64,000 bases of DNA from Candidatus Gastranaerophilales bacterium (GTDB lineage Bacteria; Cyanobacteriota; Vampirovibrionia; Gastranaerophilales; Gastranaerophilaceae), in NCBI GenBank assembly GCA_944325835.1, contig CALVBO010000003.1, forward strand, positions 1 through 64,000. The letters run 5' to 3'. Under the pieces are notes generated by a model that was given only the letters and a program-made list of their open reading frames with translations, did not search any database and was not told where the DNA came from. A program made the translations under genes and the position numbers. Below, in pieces: positions 15,910 to 23,393 of this stretch (its first letter is position 1; the number at the start of each line of letters is the position of its first letter).

Positions 15910-16820
15910 AATTTTTCCTCAAGAATTCTAATCATTTCATACATCACCTGATTATAAGGCGTTGCAACCTTGTGTTTTGCGCCCAATCTCAGTACGGTGC
16001 CTGCAAAAATGTCCAGCTCGGTTTTCCGGCCTGCTTCAATATCCTGCCACATAGAAGTTTTGCCGTTTTCAACCATCGAAAACAGTGCCTTTATAAAATC
16101 AGACTCTAAATTTTCATAGCCTTCAACGCCTTCAAGCCTTGCCAGTTCCATAACTTCGCGCACAATATGGGTGGCAAATTCAAGGAAATTTTCACTCTTT
16201 TGCATATCGCCAAATGTCATTTTTAATATACAAGAAGTCTGATTGACAACAACGTTAAGCGCGAATTTCAGCCACTTAGCGTATATAATATTCTCCGGCG
16301 TTTCAAAATCCACGCCCGCGCGCCTGAAAAACTCACAAACCCGGTCGACATTGGCCCTGTCCTGCGATTTGTCAGACCCGAACACTATACGCCCGACCCC
16401 GTCCTGAACAACCTCATTACCGACCCGCATTGCGCTGTGCCCGATAAAATAGCCGTACAGAAGCTTTTCACGCCCGTAAACCTCAGCCACTTTTTCCTCC
16501 GCCTCAATCCCGTTAAGAATAGGCAAAATAACAGTGTTTTCACCCACAAAGTTGCGCAAATTCTTCATAACTTCATCCAGCGCATTCATCTTGGTGGCAA
16601 TTAAAACTAAATCTGCCTTGTAACCCGTTTCATAAGGCAAAATATAATCAAAAAACTTCTCTTCGCCATTCATTTTAGGCGGATTCTGGGAATATCTGTG
16701 CAAACGTTCCGTATCAACCAAAACCTTTAAACTTTCCGGCAAATTCTTCCGGATTTTACAGGCAAAAGTCATTCCGACTGCGCCTAATCCACACATTAAT
16801 ACATTTTTTATCTCTCTCAT
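15906..16820 (-). CDS. 2-dehydropantoate 2-reductase (PanE/ApbA) family protein
   Basis: A 304-residue Rossmann-fold oxidoreductase. The NAD(P) glycine motif CGLGAVG is near the N-terminus, ATKMNALDE follows (conserved Lys), and the C-terminal helical domain carries WLKFALNVVVNQTS with the family Lys/Asn. It reduces ketopantoate to pantoate in CoA synthesis, or a similar 2-keto acid. The ATG at 16820 is chosen: TATAAT lies 6 nt upstream with AGGGA in the gap, so it may be leaderless. Paralogues with other substrates exist, so panE is not asserted. Confidence 0.8.
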   Translation of the reverse strand: MREIKNVLMCGLGAVGMTFACKIRKNLPESLKVLVDTERLHRYSQNPPKMNGEEKFFDYILPYETGYKADLVLIATKMNALDEVMKNLRNFVGENTVILPILNGIEAEEKVAEVYGREKLLYGYFIGHSAMRVGNEVVQDGVGRIVFGSDKSQDRANVDRVCEFFRRAGVDFETPENIIYAKWLKFALNVVVNQTSCILKMTFGDMQKSENFLEFATHIVREVMELARLEGVEGYENLESDFIKALFSMVENGKTSMWQDIEAGRKTELDIFAGTVLRLGAKHKVATPYNQVMYEMIRILEEKF

Positions 16821-16940
16821 TCCCTGATTATAACACATCGCTCAAAGTTTTAAAAAAATGTTACAAATTTCAAAAAAAAGTCAATTCGGAAGCGAAAAAA
16901 AACTTTATATCTTTGTGTGTAGATAATCAATAGTGTGTGT

Positions 16941-17747
16941 ATGGGCGGAAATTTATTTGGTCTTAACGCCATAAAATATTTTGGCGCAAACGGTATATAT
17001 TCAACGCAGCGGATAAATAATAATCCGTATATGAACTTCGGTCTTGCCTCGCTTGACCGTGACACCTTTGAATACCAGACAAATTCTCTGGGCCGTCATA
17101 CCACCGAGGCAAACCTTACAAAAATGATTAAAGGCAATCCGCGAATTCGTGAGATTTTGCGCGAAAACGGTATGCAGGGCGAACTTAACATGGAGAATTT
17201 ACGAGCACTGCTGGCAGGACACGCCAAAGATACCCAAAAAATTGCAAAAGGAATAACAGAACATCTTCCCGTTGCCCTCAAATACGGCATCAATGAAAAA
17301 TCACTTTCTGATGCCTGCTATCTTCACGATCTGGGGAAAGTCTTAATTCCTGATGCAATCCTGAATAAACCCGCGCGTCTGACTCCGGATGAAGAAAAAA
17401 TAATGCACACGCATTCAGAATTAAGCTACGAACTTTTGAAGCATTCCGACATAGATACCAGAACGCTTGACCTTATCAAATATCACCACCAGAACCCGCT
17501 CGGGAACGGCTATCCGCAGGCAAAACCGGATTTCAACGCGGACATAAATTTGCAGGTGCTTGCCGCAGCTGATAAATTCTCAGCACTGACAGAAAAGCGC
17601 TCATATAAAGCACCATTGAGCACCGAGCAGGCACTTGGAATAATGTATAAAGACGTAAAAGAAGGTAAAATGCATCCGTTTGTATTCAAAGCTCTGGTCG
17701 CACACGTTCGCGAACAGGCACCGATTCCGGTGAAACAAACCGCATAA
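16941..17747 (+). CDS. HD-GYP-type HD domain protein
   Basis: A 268-residue protein with an N-terminal ~80-residue variable part and an HD phosphohydrolase domain: GHAKDTQKIAKG (first His), CYLHDLGKVLIPD (HD pair with DxGK), MHTHSELSYELL and YHHQNPLGNGYP. The last motif matches the HD-GYP signature (HHE..dG.GYP), pointing to c-di-GMP hydrolysis. No sensor domain or membrane helix. The start is uncertain: ATG 16941, no good Shine-Dalgarno. It lies just upstream of pilin 1, and c-di-GMP control of pili is common, but no operon link is visible because pilin 1 has its own promoter. Confidence 0.8.
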   Translation: MGGNLFGLNAIKYFGANGIYSTQRINNNPYMNFGLASLDRDTFEYQTNSLGRHTTEANLTKMIKGNPRIREILRENGMQGELNMENLRALLAGHAKDTQKIAKGITEHLPVALKYGINEKSLSDACYLHDLGKVLIPDAILNKPARLTPDEEKIMHTHSELSYELLKHSDIDTRTLDLIKYHHQNPLGNGYPQAKPDFNADINLQVLAAADKFSALTEKRSYKAPLSTEQALGIMYKDVKEGKMHPFVFKALVAHVREQAPIPVKQTA

Positions 17748-17751
17748 GCAG

Positions 17752-17780
17752 TTGACAGCCATAACTATATGGTTTAAAAT
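17752..17780 (+). promoter_or_regulatory. Pilin 1 promoter
   Basis: TTGACA (17752-17757), 17 nt, TAAAAT (17775-17780). A palindrome CTTTGTAAACAAAG at 17783-17796 lies around the predicted start of transcription and may be an operator. Confidence 0.65.
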
Positions 17781-17810
17781 AACTTTGTAAACAAAGAAAG
17801 GATAGAATAT

Positions 17811-18975
17811 ATGAAAAACTTAAAGTCTGAAAACCCTTGTAATATGGACCTGTTAAGCGGGGGGGGGGGGGCAACGCGAAGCAAGTGACTGGACCACGAA
17901 AAACCCATATTGTCACCCTGAACTTGATTCAGGGTCTGGCCAGTGTCGCGGTCTATCGGTAACGCCTGTGAGATTCCGTATCAAGTACGGAATGACATTA
18001 AAGAAGATAACCATGGTTTGTGGTTTTACAATGGCCGAAATCCTGTTATCCCTTACAATCATCGGCGTAGTTGCAGCCATTACGCTTCCGTCACTCACAG
18101 GTAACATCAACGAACGTACTTGGAACACTCAAAGAAAAGCTTTATATGCCAGATTTTCACAGGCAATTGCCCTCATGCCCGCACTCAACGGTTACGGAAC
18201 CCTTACCGAAGGTGATTCTTCCACTTCAGCAGTAGACACCGCTGCCGAAACCTTCGTCACCAACGGGCTCGCTAAAGTATTGAAAATTAACAACATCTGC
18301 GATTCAGAGCACCTTGAAGATTGCGGCATCACATCAAAAATAACACCCCTTTCCGGCGGCAGCGCGATTTCTATACCAACAAAAATATCAGAACTTAATT
18401 CGCTTATGACAAGTGTCGCGACTTGGACAGATGTAAACGGAGTCGTTCATTCGGCAGAAAGTATGATAGATACTAACGCTGCTGCTTTTGAAACTCAAAA
18501 CGGTGAAAGCATTGTAGTATATTACAAACCCGATTGCACAGGGAGTTTAGGAGAAAGCAATTTTCACTACACGCAAAACAAAATATGTGCGAATTTTATT
18601 TATGATTTAAACGGCAGCAAAGGCCCAAACACCGTTGGCAAAGATATAGGCGTAATAACTGCTCTTTATCCGAGTGACAGCATTGTCGTTGCGCCATTCC
18701 CTCTTACCCGCGCCGCCTCAACATCAATCTCATACACTGCGTCCTCAAAAGAATGCACAAAAATAGATAATGAAAGCCGGCTGCCAAATCTGGAAGAATT
18801 AATTTCCATGTTCGTAAATGCAAAACTTTTTGCAATGCCGACAGGTATTTACTGGTCAAGTTCACTGACAACATCAAGCGGTGCAACACAAGCCTGGGCA
18901 ATAGACTTCAATCAAGGCCGCCCCGGAAAATATAATAAAACATCTTCCTGGCGATTATGGTGCGTAAAACGTTAA
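17811..18975 (+). CDS. Prepilin-like protein 1, interrupted by a poly-G tract (phase-variable, OFF as read)
   Basis: The start at ATG 17811 is set by the AAAGGATAGAAT leader shared by all five copies in the window. The frame MKNLKSENPC... enters a run of 13 G (17859-17871) and stops at 17886-17888. Removing one G joins it, without any stop, to the frame containing the prepilin motif GFTMAEILLSLTIIG (Gly/Phe cleavage, Glu at +5, hydrophobic helix), giving 387 residues. The mature part has the invariant family N-terminus and a C-terminal domain with SRLPNLEEL, YWSSSLTT and WCVKR, as in DUF1566/Lcl-type domains. The leader includes a repeat B copy (17911-17997). A pilin or pseudopilin with an exposed variable tip is likely. 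A shorter product from a GTG at 17968 is possible. Followed by a terminator. Confidence 0.75.
17859..17871 (+). repeat. Poly-G tract (13 G), predicted slipped-strand switch
   Basis: Thirteen uninterrupted G in an AT-rich region, 16 codons after the pilin 1 start. Twelve or fifteen G would restore the frame to the pilin. Confidence 0.85.
17911..17997 (+). repeat. Dispersed repeat family B, copy 1 (inside pilin 1 leader)
   Basis: TGTCACCCTGAACTTGATTCAGGGTC ... ATTCCGTATCAAGTACGGAATGACA: two inner palindromes inside a TGTCA...TGACA boundary. Related copies at 22057-22191, 28044-28130 and 56831-56987. Confidence 0.8.
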
Positions 18976-18990
18976 CCATTACAAAAGCGG

Positions 18991-19013
18991 GGCGGAGCCA
19001 TTCCGGCTCCGCC
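18991..19013. terminator. Bidirectional hairpin between pilin 1 and LuxR-HTH gene
   Basis: GGCGGAGCC / GGCTCCGCC stem with a 5-nt loop, placed between two convergent genes. Confidence 0.7.
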
Positions 19014-19023
19014 TTGACTTTTA

Positions 19024-19263
19024 TTACCCCCTTTGTCTGTTTGCTACTTTTATGATTTCTTCCGGCTTAATCTGCAAAAAATAAGCGGCTACTGCAGCCG
19101 CCTGAATTCTGTTTTTTACTTTTAGGTTGTACAATATTTCCTGTACGTGTGCCTTTACCGTAGATACAGATATACAAAGCTTATCGCCTATCTGTTTGTT
19201 GGAATACCCCATTGCCAACAACGGCAAAACTTCACTCTCTCTTAAAGTCAAACTGTTTAGCAT
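19024..19263 (-). CDS. Stand-alone LuxR-type HTH protein
   Basis: A 79-residue protein consisting of a single LuxR C-terminal HTH: LTLRESEVLPLLAMGYSNKQIGDKLCIS, STVKAHVQEILYNLKVKNRIQAA. No receiver or ligand domain precedes it. The start at ATG 19263 is chosen because AAGGAGG lies 6 nt upstream; the frame continues to 19311 without a site. Likely a small transcription regulator. It converges with pilin 1 and is divergent from rplS. A second solo LuxR HTH lies at 47391. Confidence 0.8.
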   Translation of the reverse strand: MLNSLTLRESEVLPLLAMGYSNKQIGDKLCISVSTVKAHVQEILYNLKVKNRIQAAAVAAYFLQIKPEEIIKVANRQRG

Positions 19264-19412
19264 TAATGTTTTCCTCCTTTTCATTTTCCACTGAAATGTG
19301 CGTTCAAACACAAACGGATAAATATTCTTACAAACACTTTTCCTTGTAAACTAGCCATTTGGATAGTAGATATGAAGAATAGTAATATACATAAAATAAA
19401 GGATAAAAACTT

Positions 19413-19456
19413 ACCCGTGCCGATTGTAACGCCATGTTAACGGGCATTTCTCGGGT
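19413..19456 (+). promoter_or_regulatory. Structured region upstream of rplS
   Basis: ACCCG...CGGGT arms enclosing TGCC...GGGCA and GTTAACGG-type pairs, ~115 bp before rplS. It may be an autoregulatory leader or simply part of the promoter region; no named ribosomal-protein leader was recognised. Confidence 0.3.
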
Positions 19457-19570
19457 ATGCTTGCATTTAATCTTTCTTTGTTTTATATTCAAAATGTGCG
19501 TTTATGTTTTATTGTGGAAAAAACCTCTGGCGCGTTTTAAGATTTACAACTAAAAATAAAGGAAAAAGAT

Positions 19571-19924
19571 ATGAACCCTATTATTAATGAATTAGAAAAA
19601 GCATATTTGAAAGAAGACTTGCCACAACTTAACTCCGGTGATACCGTTAAAGTTTTCGTTAGAATCGTTGAAGGAAACAAAGAAAGACTTCAAGCATTTG
19701 AAGGTACTATTATTAAACAGCACGGTTCAGGCATCAACAAAACAATTACCGTTAGAAAAGTATTTCAGGGCGTTGGCGTTGAACGTGTATTCTTAGTAAA
19801 CTCTCCGCGCGTTGAAAGAATTAACGTTCTCAGACGCGGTGACGTTAAACGTTCTAAACTCTACTACTTGAGAGAACGTTCAGGTAAAGCAACTCGTATT
19901 AAGGAAAAAATTGAAAAAAGATAA
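19571..19924 (+). CDS. rplS: 50S ribosomal protein L19
   Basis: The 117-residue protein matches bL19 throughout: SGDTVKVFVRIVEGNKERLQAFEG, GINKTITVRKVFQGVGVERVF, RRGDVKRSKLYYLRER. It sits at the 30S-50S interface. Start at ATG 19571 after AAAGGAAAAAG. Its 3' end overlaps the start of rbgA by 14 bp, so the ribosome-assembly GTPase is probably translationally coupled. Gene order rplS-rbgA-rnhB is common in bacteria of this type. Confidence 0.97.
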   Translation: MNPIINELEKAYLKEDLPQLNSGDTVKVFVRIVEGNKERLQAFEGTIIKQHGSGINKTITVRKVFQGVGVERVFLVNSPRVERINVLRRGDVKRSKLYYLRERSGKATRIKEKIEKR

Positions 19925-20771
19925 GTTACACATACACTGGTATCCGGGGCATATTGCAAAAGCCGAACGTAAGCTAAAAGAACAGCTTTCGCTCGTAGAC
20001 GCAGTGATAGAAGTACTAGACGCCCGTTTACCTCTGTCAAGTTGTTATGAAAATATAACGGGGCTTTTAGGTGAAAAGCCCCGTTTAATATTGCTCAATA
20101 AAGCGGATTTAACCGACAGAGCCGAACTCAAGAAATGGATTTCGATACTTGAAGAAAAAACCGGCTGCCCTGTTTTGACGACTGATGCAAAAAATTCCAA
20201 AGACTTAAACCAGATTGTCAAAAAAGTTATTGAGCTATCAGAGCCGCGTATTCAGGCGATAATGGCAAAGGGGCTTCTGCGCCGTCCTGCCCGCGTTATG
20301 GTTGTCGGAATGCCAAACGTGGGTAAGTCAAGCATTATTAATAAACTTACCCGTTCCTCCAAAACCAAAATCGGCGCAAAAGCAGGCGTTACCCGCCAGC
20401 AGCAGTGGGTCAGGATTAACCCGCAGCTTGAACTTCTCGACACTCCGGGAATTATCCCTATGAAGCAGGAGGATCAGGAACGCGCACGCAAACTTGCGTT
20501 TGTAAACTCTGTCAGCGAACACGCCTACTCTAACGAAATCGTGGCACGCGAGCTTCTTTCAATGCTTGAAAATAAATACGAAACCCAAACCCGCGAGTAC
20601 TACAACTATCCGCAGGGCGAGTTGAGCATAGAAAATCTGGCGCTTGCGCGTAACTGGATTACCTCAAACGGCCGCCCAGATACAGAGCGAACCTCTGTTT
20701 ACATCCTGCGCGACTTCCGCGAGGGAAAAATAGGGAAATTTATACTGGATACAGAGGCTTCTGATGAGTGA
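19911..20771 (+). CDS. rbgA: Ribosome biogenesis GTPase RbgA (YlqF)
   Basis: A 286-residue circularly permuted GTPase. The N-terminal HWYPGHIAKAERKL family signature is followed by G4 (LLNKADL) before G1 (GMPNVGKSS, residue ~142) and G3 (DTPGI). The C-terminal RNA-binding domain is shorter than in Bacillus. It matures the 50S subunit. The start is a TTG at 19911 behind AAGGAAA, overlapping rplS. Ends with a 4-8 bp overlap into rnhB. Confidence 0.93.
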   Translation: MKKDKLHIHWYPGHIAKAERKLKEQLSLVDAVIEVLDARLPLSSCYENITGLLGEKPRLILLNKADLTDRAELKKWISILEEKTGCPVLTTDAKNSKDLNQIVKKVIELSEPRIQAIMAKGLLRRPARVMVVGMPNVGKSSIINKLTRSSKTKIGAKAGVTRQQQWVRINPQLELLDTPGIIPMKQEDQERARKLAFVNSVSEHAYSNEIVARELLSMLENKYETQTREYYNYPQGELSIENLALARNWITSNGRPDTERTSVYILRDFREGKIGKFILDTEASDE

Positions 20772-21414
20772 ACTTTTTAAATTTGATGAAAGCTTTGGAA
20801 AAATAATTATCGGAACCGACGAAGCAGGCAGAGGCCCTGCTGCCGGCGGGGTTTTTGTTGCGTGCGCCTGTTTTCGCGAAAAAACAGAAACTTTAATAAA
20901 GGAACTTGCAGACCTGAACGATTCCAAAAAGCTTACCCGAAAAAAACGCGAAGCGCTCTATGACATAGTAAAAGAAAACACAGTAAATTCTATAATAAAC
21001 ATAGAAGTTGAAGAAATTGAGCGGATAAACATTCTGAACGCATCGCTAAAAGGCATGAAACTTACCTGTGAAGCTGTTATTGCAAAACTGGGCTTGAATG
21101 CAGAGGAGAAAAAAGAAATTCTTACGCTTGTTGACGGCAATAAATTAATCAAAGACTATATTTACCCCCAAAAATTCATAATAAAGGGCGACGGAAAATC
21201 AGCCTCAATCGCGGCGGCAAGTATTCTGGCAAAAGTTTCGCGCGACCGTTATATGGAAAAACTTGACGCAGAATTCCCGCAATACAACTGGAAATCCAAC
21301 GCCGGCTATCTATCAGAAGAACACCTTGCGGCAATCGATAAATACGGCTTAACCAAATACCACCGTGCGTCCTTCCTGCAAAAACACTTCACCAAACAAC
21401 TATCACTGCTTTAA
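20764..21414 (+). CDS. rnhB: Ribonuclease HII
   Basis: A 216-residue RNase HII. The catalytic site motif GTDEAGRGPAAG (Asp-Glu near residue 20) is followed by NDSKKLT, DGN and a C-terminal KGDGKSASIAAASILAKVSRD (last Asp). It cuts RNA of RNA-DNA hybrids, including single ribonucleotides. Overlaps rbgA by 8 bp. The 3' end overlaps the convergent CopG-type gene by 12 bp. Confidence 0.95.
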   Translation: MSELFKFDESFGKIIIGTDEAGRGPAAGGVFVACACFREKTETLIKELADLNDSKKLTRKKREALYDIVKENTVNSIINIEVEEIERINILNASLKGMKLTCEAVIAKLGLNAEEKKEILTLVDGNKLIKDYIYPQKFIIKGDGKSASIAAASILAKVSRDRYMEKLDAEFPQYNWKSNAGYLSEEHLAAIDKYGLTKYHRASFLQKHFTKQLSLL

Positions 21415-21567
21415 ATGCTTTAGTGCAAAATCTATACATTGAACAATCAGTTCATTACGGCTGATATCAGTCTTGCCTGACAATTCGTCAATCTCCTTGA
21501 GCGTATTGGAATCAAGCCTGATACTTATAACAGTCTTTTCAGATTTAACCGGTTTAAATTCAATCAT
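21403..21567 (-). CDS. Ribbon-helix-helix (CopG/Arc) protein
   Basis: A 54-residue protein with the RHH pattern: strand VISIRLDSNTLKEIDELS, turn, then SRNELIVQCIDFALKHL. Start at ATG 21567 with GAGGTG upstream. Typical of autorepressing antitoxins or small regulators; no toxin gene is adjacent. A dispersed repeat A copy begins 17 bp upstream and may have separated it from its former neighbour or promoter. Confidence 0.75.
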   Translation of the reverse strand: MIEFKPVKSEKTVISIRLDSNTLKEIDELSGKTDISRNELIVQCIDFALKHLKQ

Positions 21568-21583
21568 ATAACACCTCTTAAAT

Positions 21584-21764
21584 AAAGCAGTTCTCCGTCG
21601 CCTGCTTGCCCTGCTCCCGCAGGTCAACCCGCGACTGCGCTGTCTAATACGCCACTCAAAAGGCTCGGCCACTGAGTGGCTCCTCCATTTGGTTCATACA
21701 CTCTCGGTAGCGATTGATACCACTATGGCTCCGGCTCAGCCGGGCGCGAGCCTTTCTCGGACAT
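21584..21764 (+). repeat. Dispersed repeat family A, full-length copy 4
   Basis: The 181-bp reference copy: AAAGCAGTTCTCCGTCGCC ... CTGTCTAATACGCCACTC ... GGCCACTGAGTGGCTCC ... GGCTCCGGCTCAGCC ... CGAGCCTTTCTCGGACAT. Rich in short palindromes; no open reading frame. Confidence 0.88.
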
Positions 21765-21873
21765 TATTGTATTCTGTTTGGGGTGTTAAATATATATTTA
21801 ATTTTATAATATATAATGTATTTACTTTTTGAATACAATGCGGTATACTTATACTATAGAAAGGATAGAAATT

Positions 21874-23163
21874 ATGAAACATACTGCATTTACAATGGCA
21901 GGCGCGGGTCAACGCGCTTCCTTAACGGATTTACACACTTACGGTTGCGCCGCTTTTACCATGGCGGACCGGCTGAGCCGCTCGACTGAGTCAGTCGCTG
22001 AGCGACTTCCACAAGTGAACCCGTACGAGAATACAACGGAAAAATCTACAGAGCACTGTCACCCTAAACTGCACGAGCGAGCTGCGGCAGAAATCCGCAA
22101 CGCCTGTCATGCTGAACTTGATTCAGCATCTATCCAGTGTTGCGAACTACCGGTAACGTTGGACAGATTCCGAAACAAGTTCGGAATGACACCGACTGAG
22201 TCGAAAGCCATAAAGGGTTTATGTGCTTACGGGCGACGAATGGCGTTTACCATGGCAGAAATACTTCTGTCATTGACGATAATCGGCGTGGTCGCAGCTA
22301 TAACATTACCGAGCTTGACAGGAAATATTAACGAACGCACATGGAATACGCAACGCAAAGCGCTTTACGCCAGATTTTCTCAAGCAATTGCGCTAATGCC
22401 GGCACTCAATGGGTACGGAACTTTAAAAGAAGAAAGTTCCTCCGGTGCAGGCGATGCCGTTGACACTGCCGCCGAAACCTTTGTAACAAATGGCCTCGCC
22501 AAAGTTCTTAAAATTAACAATATTTGTGATAACGAACATCTCGAAGATTGCGGTCTACCAGAAACCATTACTCCCCTTAATGCCGAAAGTATAATCAAGT
22601 TGAACGAAATTTCTTCTTTAAGGGGTTTTAATAGCCTATTCACTTCTGAAGCAGGAATACCATTAGATATCAAGGCTGCAGCTTTTGAAACCCAAAATGG
22701 TGAAAGTATACTGGTTTACTATAATCCGAACTGTGTTTCATATCTCAACGAAACTGGAGATTATTATACACAACCCAAAATGTGCGCTAATTTTGTTTAT
22801 GATTTAAACGGTAATAAGGGCCCAAACACTGTAGGCAAAGATATTGGTTTTATCAGCGCACTCTATCCAGCAGATCCGACAGTAGTAGCGCCAATGCCAC
22901 TTACAAGTAATGTAACCGGAACGCACACTCAAACTGATGCGGGTAAAGCTTGTAAACAACAAGATTCTGAAAGCAGACTACCAAATCGTGATGAGCTTAC
23001 TGCTATGTTTTATAATAATAAATTACTTGGTATTACAAGCGGAGCATTCTGGTCAAGTACAGTTGCAACATCTAACGAAGCGTGGAAAGTATACTTTCTA
23101 AATGGCAAATATTATACAATAGTAAAAACACACTCAGATTATGTAAGATGTGTTAAACGCTAA
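21874..23163 (+). CDS. Prepilin-like protein 2 with repeat-derived leader insertion
   Basis: The ATG at 21874 follows GAAAGGATAGAAATT, the family leader. The start MKHTAFTMAG looks like a complete pilin beginning, but the true motif AFTMAEILLSLTIIG appears only at residue ~123. Between them lie a second AFTMA and a repeat B copy, all in frame. The mature part has the invariant family N-terminus, then a unique middle and a DUF1566/Lcl-like C-terminus (SRLPNRDEL, FWSSTV, VRCVKR). The protein is 429 residues; with cleavage before FTMAE the mature form would be ~306. A leader of >100 residues is abnormal for prepilin peptidase, so processing or alternative starts are open questions. No poly-G run here. 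Followed by a hairpin terminator. Confidence 0.8.
   Translation: MKHTAFTMAGAGQRASLTDLHTYGCAAFTMADRLSRSTESVAERLPQVNPYENTTEKSTEHCHPKLHERAAAEIRNACHAELDSASIQCCELPVTLDRFRNKFGMTPTESKAIKGLCAYGRRMAFTMAEILLSLTIIGVVAAITLPSLTGNINERTWNTQRKALYARFSQAIALMPALNGYGTLKEESSSGAGDAVDTAAETFVTNGLAKVLKINNICDNEHLEDCGLPETITPLNAESIIKLNEISSLRGFNSLFTSEAGIPLDIKAAAFETQNGESILVYYNPNCVSYLNETGDYYTQPKMCANFVYDLNGNKGPNTVGKDIGFISALYPADPTVVAPMPLTSNVTGTHTQTDAGKACKQQDSESRLPNRDELTAMFYNNKLLGITSGAFWSSTVATSNEAWKVYFLNGKYYTIVKTHSDYVRCVKR
22057..22191 (+). repeat. Dispersed repeat family B, copy 2 (inside pilin 2)
   Basis: Starts TGTCACCC, contains TGTCATGCTGAACTTGATTCAGCAT, and ends TTCCGAAACAAGTTCGGAATGACA. It is read through in frame within the pilin 2 leader. 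Confidence 0.8.
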
Positions 23164-23165
23164 TA

Positions 23166-23175
23166 TATCCTTTCT
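23166..23175 (+). other. TATCCTTTCT element 3' of pilin 2
   Basis: Exact reverse complement of the AGAAAGGATA in the pilin leader. The same 10-mer occurs just after pilin 4 (53835-53844) and pilin 5 (62984-62993). Confidence 0.6.
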
Positions 23176-23184
23176 AAAATACAC

Positions 23185-23210
23185 AAGGCGCTAGCATAAG
23201 CCAGCGCTTT
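23185..23210 (+). terminator. Terminator after pilin 2
   Basis: AAGGCGCT / AGCGCTTT stem followed by AATTTT. Confidence 0.7.
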
Positions 23211-23256
23211 AATTTTACCACATATTAAAAATAGATAAAGATTGTCATAATAACAC

Positions 23257-23285
23257 TTGCAAACGATTTTTCTTCATGATACAAT
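23257..23285 (+). promoter_or_regulatory. adhE promoter
   Basis: TTGCAA (23257-23262), 17 nt, TACAAT (23280-23285). Transcription would start near 23292, immediately before the Rex-type palindrome. Confidence 0.7.
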
Positions 23286-23298
23286 AGTAGTACAAAGT

Positions 23299-23320
23299 AA
23301 TCGTGAAATATTTCACGATT
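23299..23320. promoter_or_regulatory. Rex-type operator upstream of adhE
   Basis: Perfect palindrome with core TCGTGAAATATTTCACGA. It matches the known Rex consensus (TTGTGAA-N4-TTCACAA) except for C/G in place of the outer T/A. It sits just downstream of the adhE promoter, where binding would block transcription. A rex gene is at 58080-58694. Confidence 0.8.
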
Positions 23321-23393
23321 GAAAGCCAAAAGATTAGGGGCTTTCGCCGAAATAAAAGAATAAACGATGTACTGAAAAAGGAGAAGACATATT

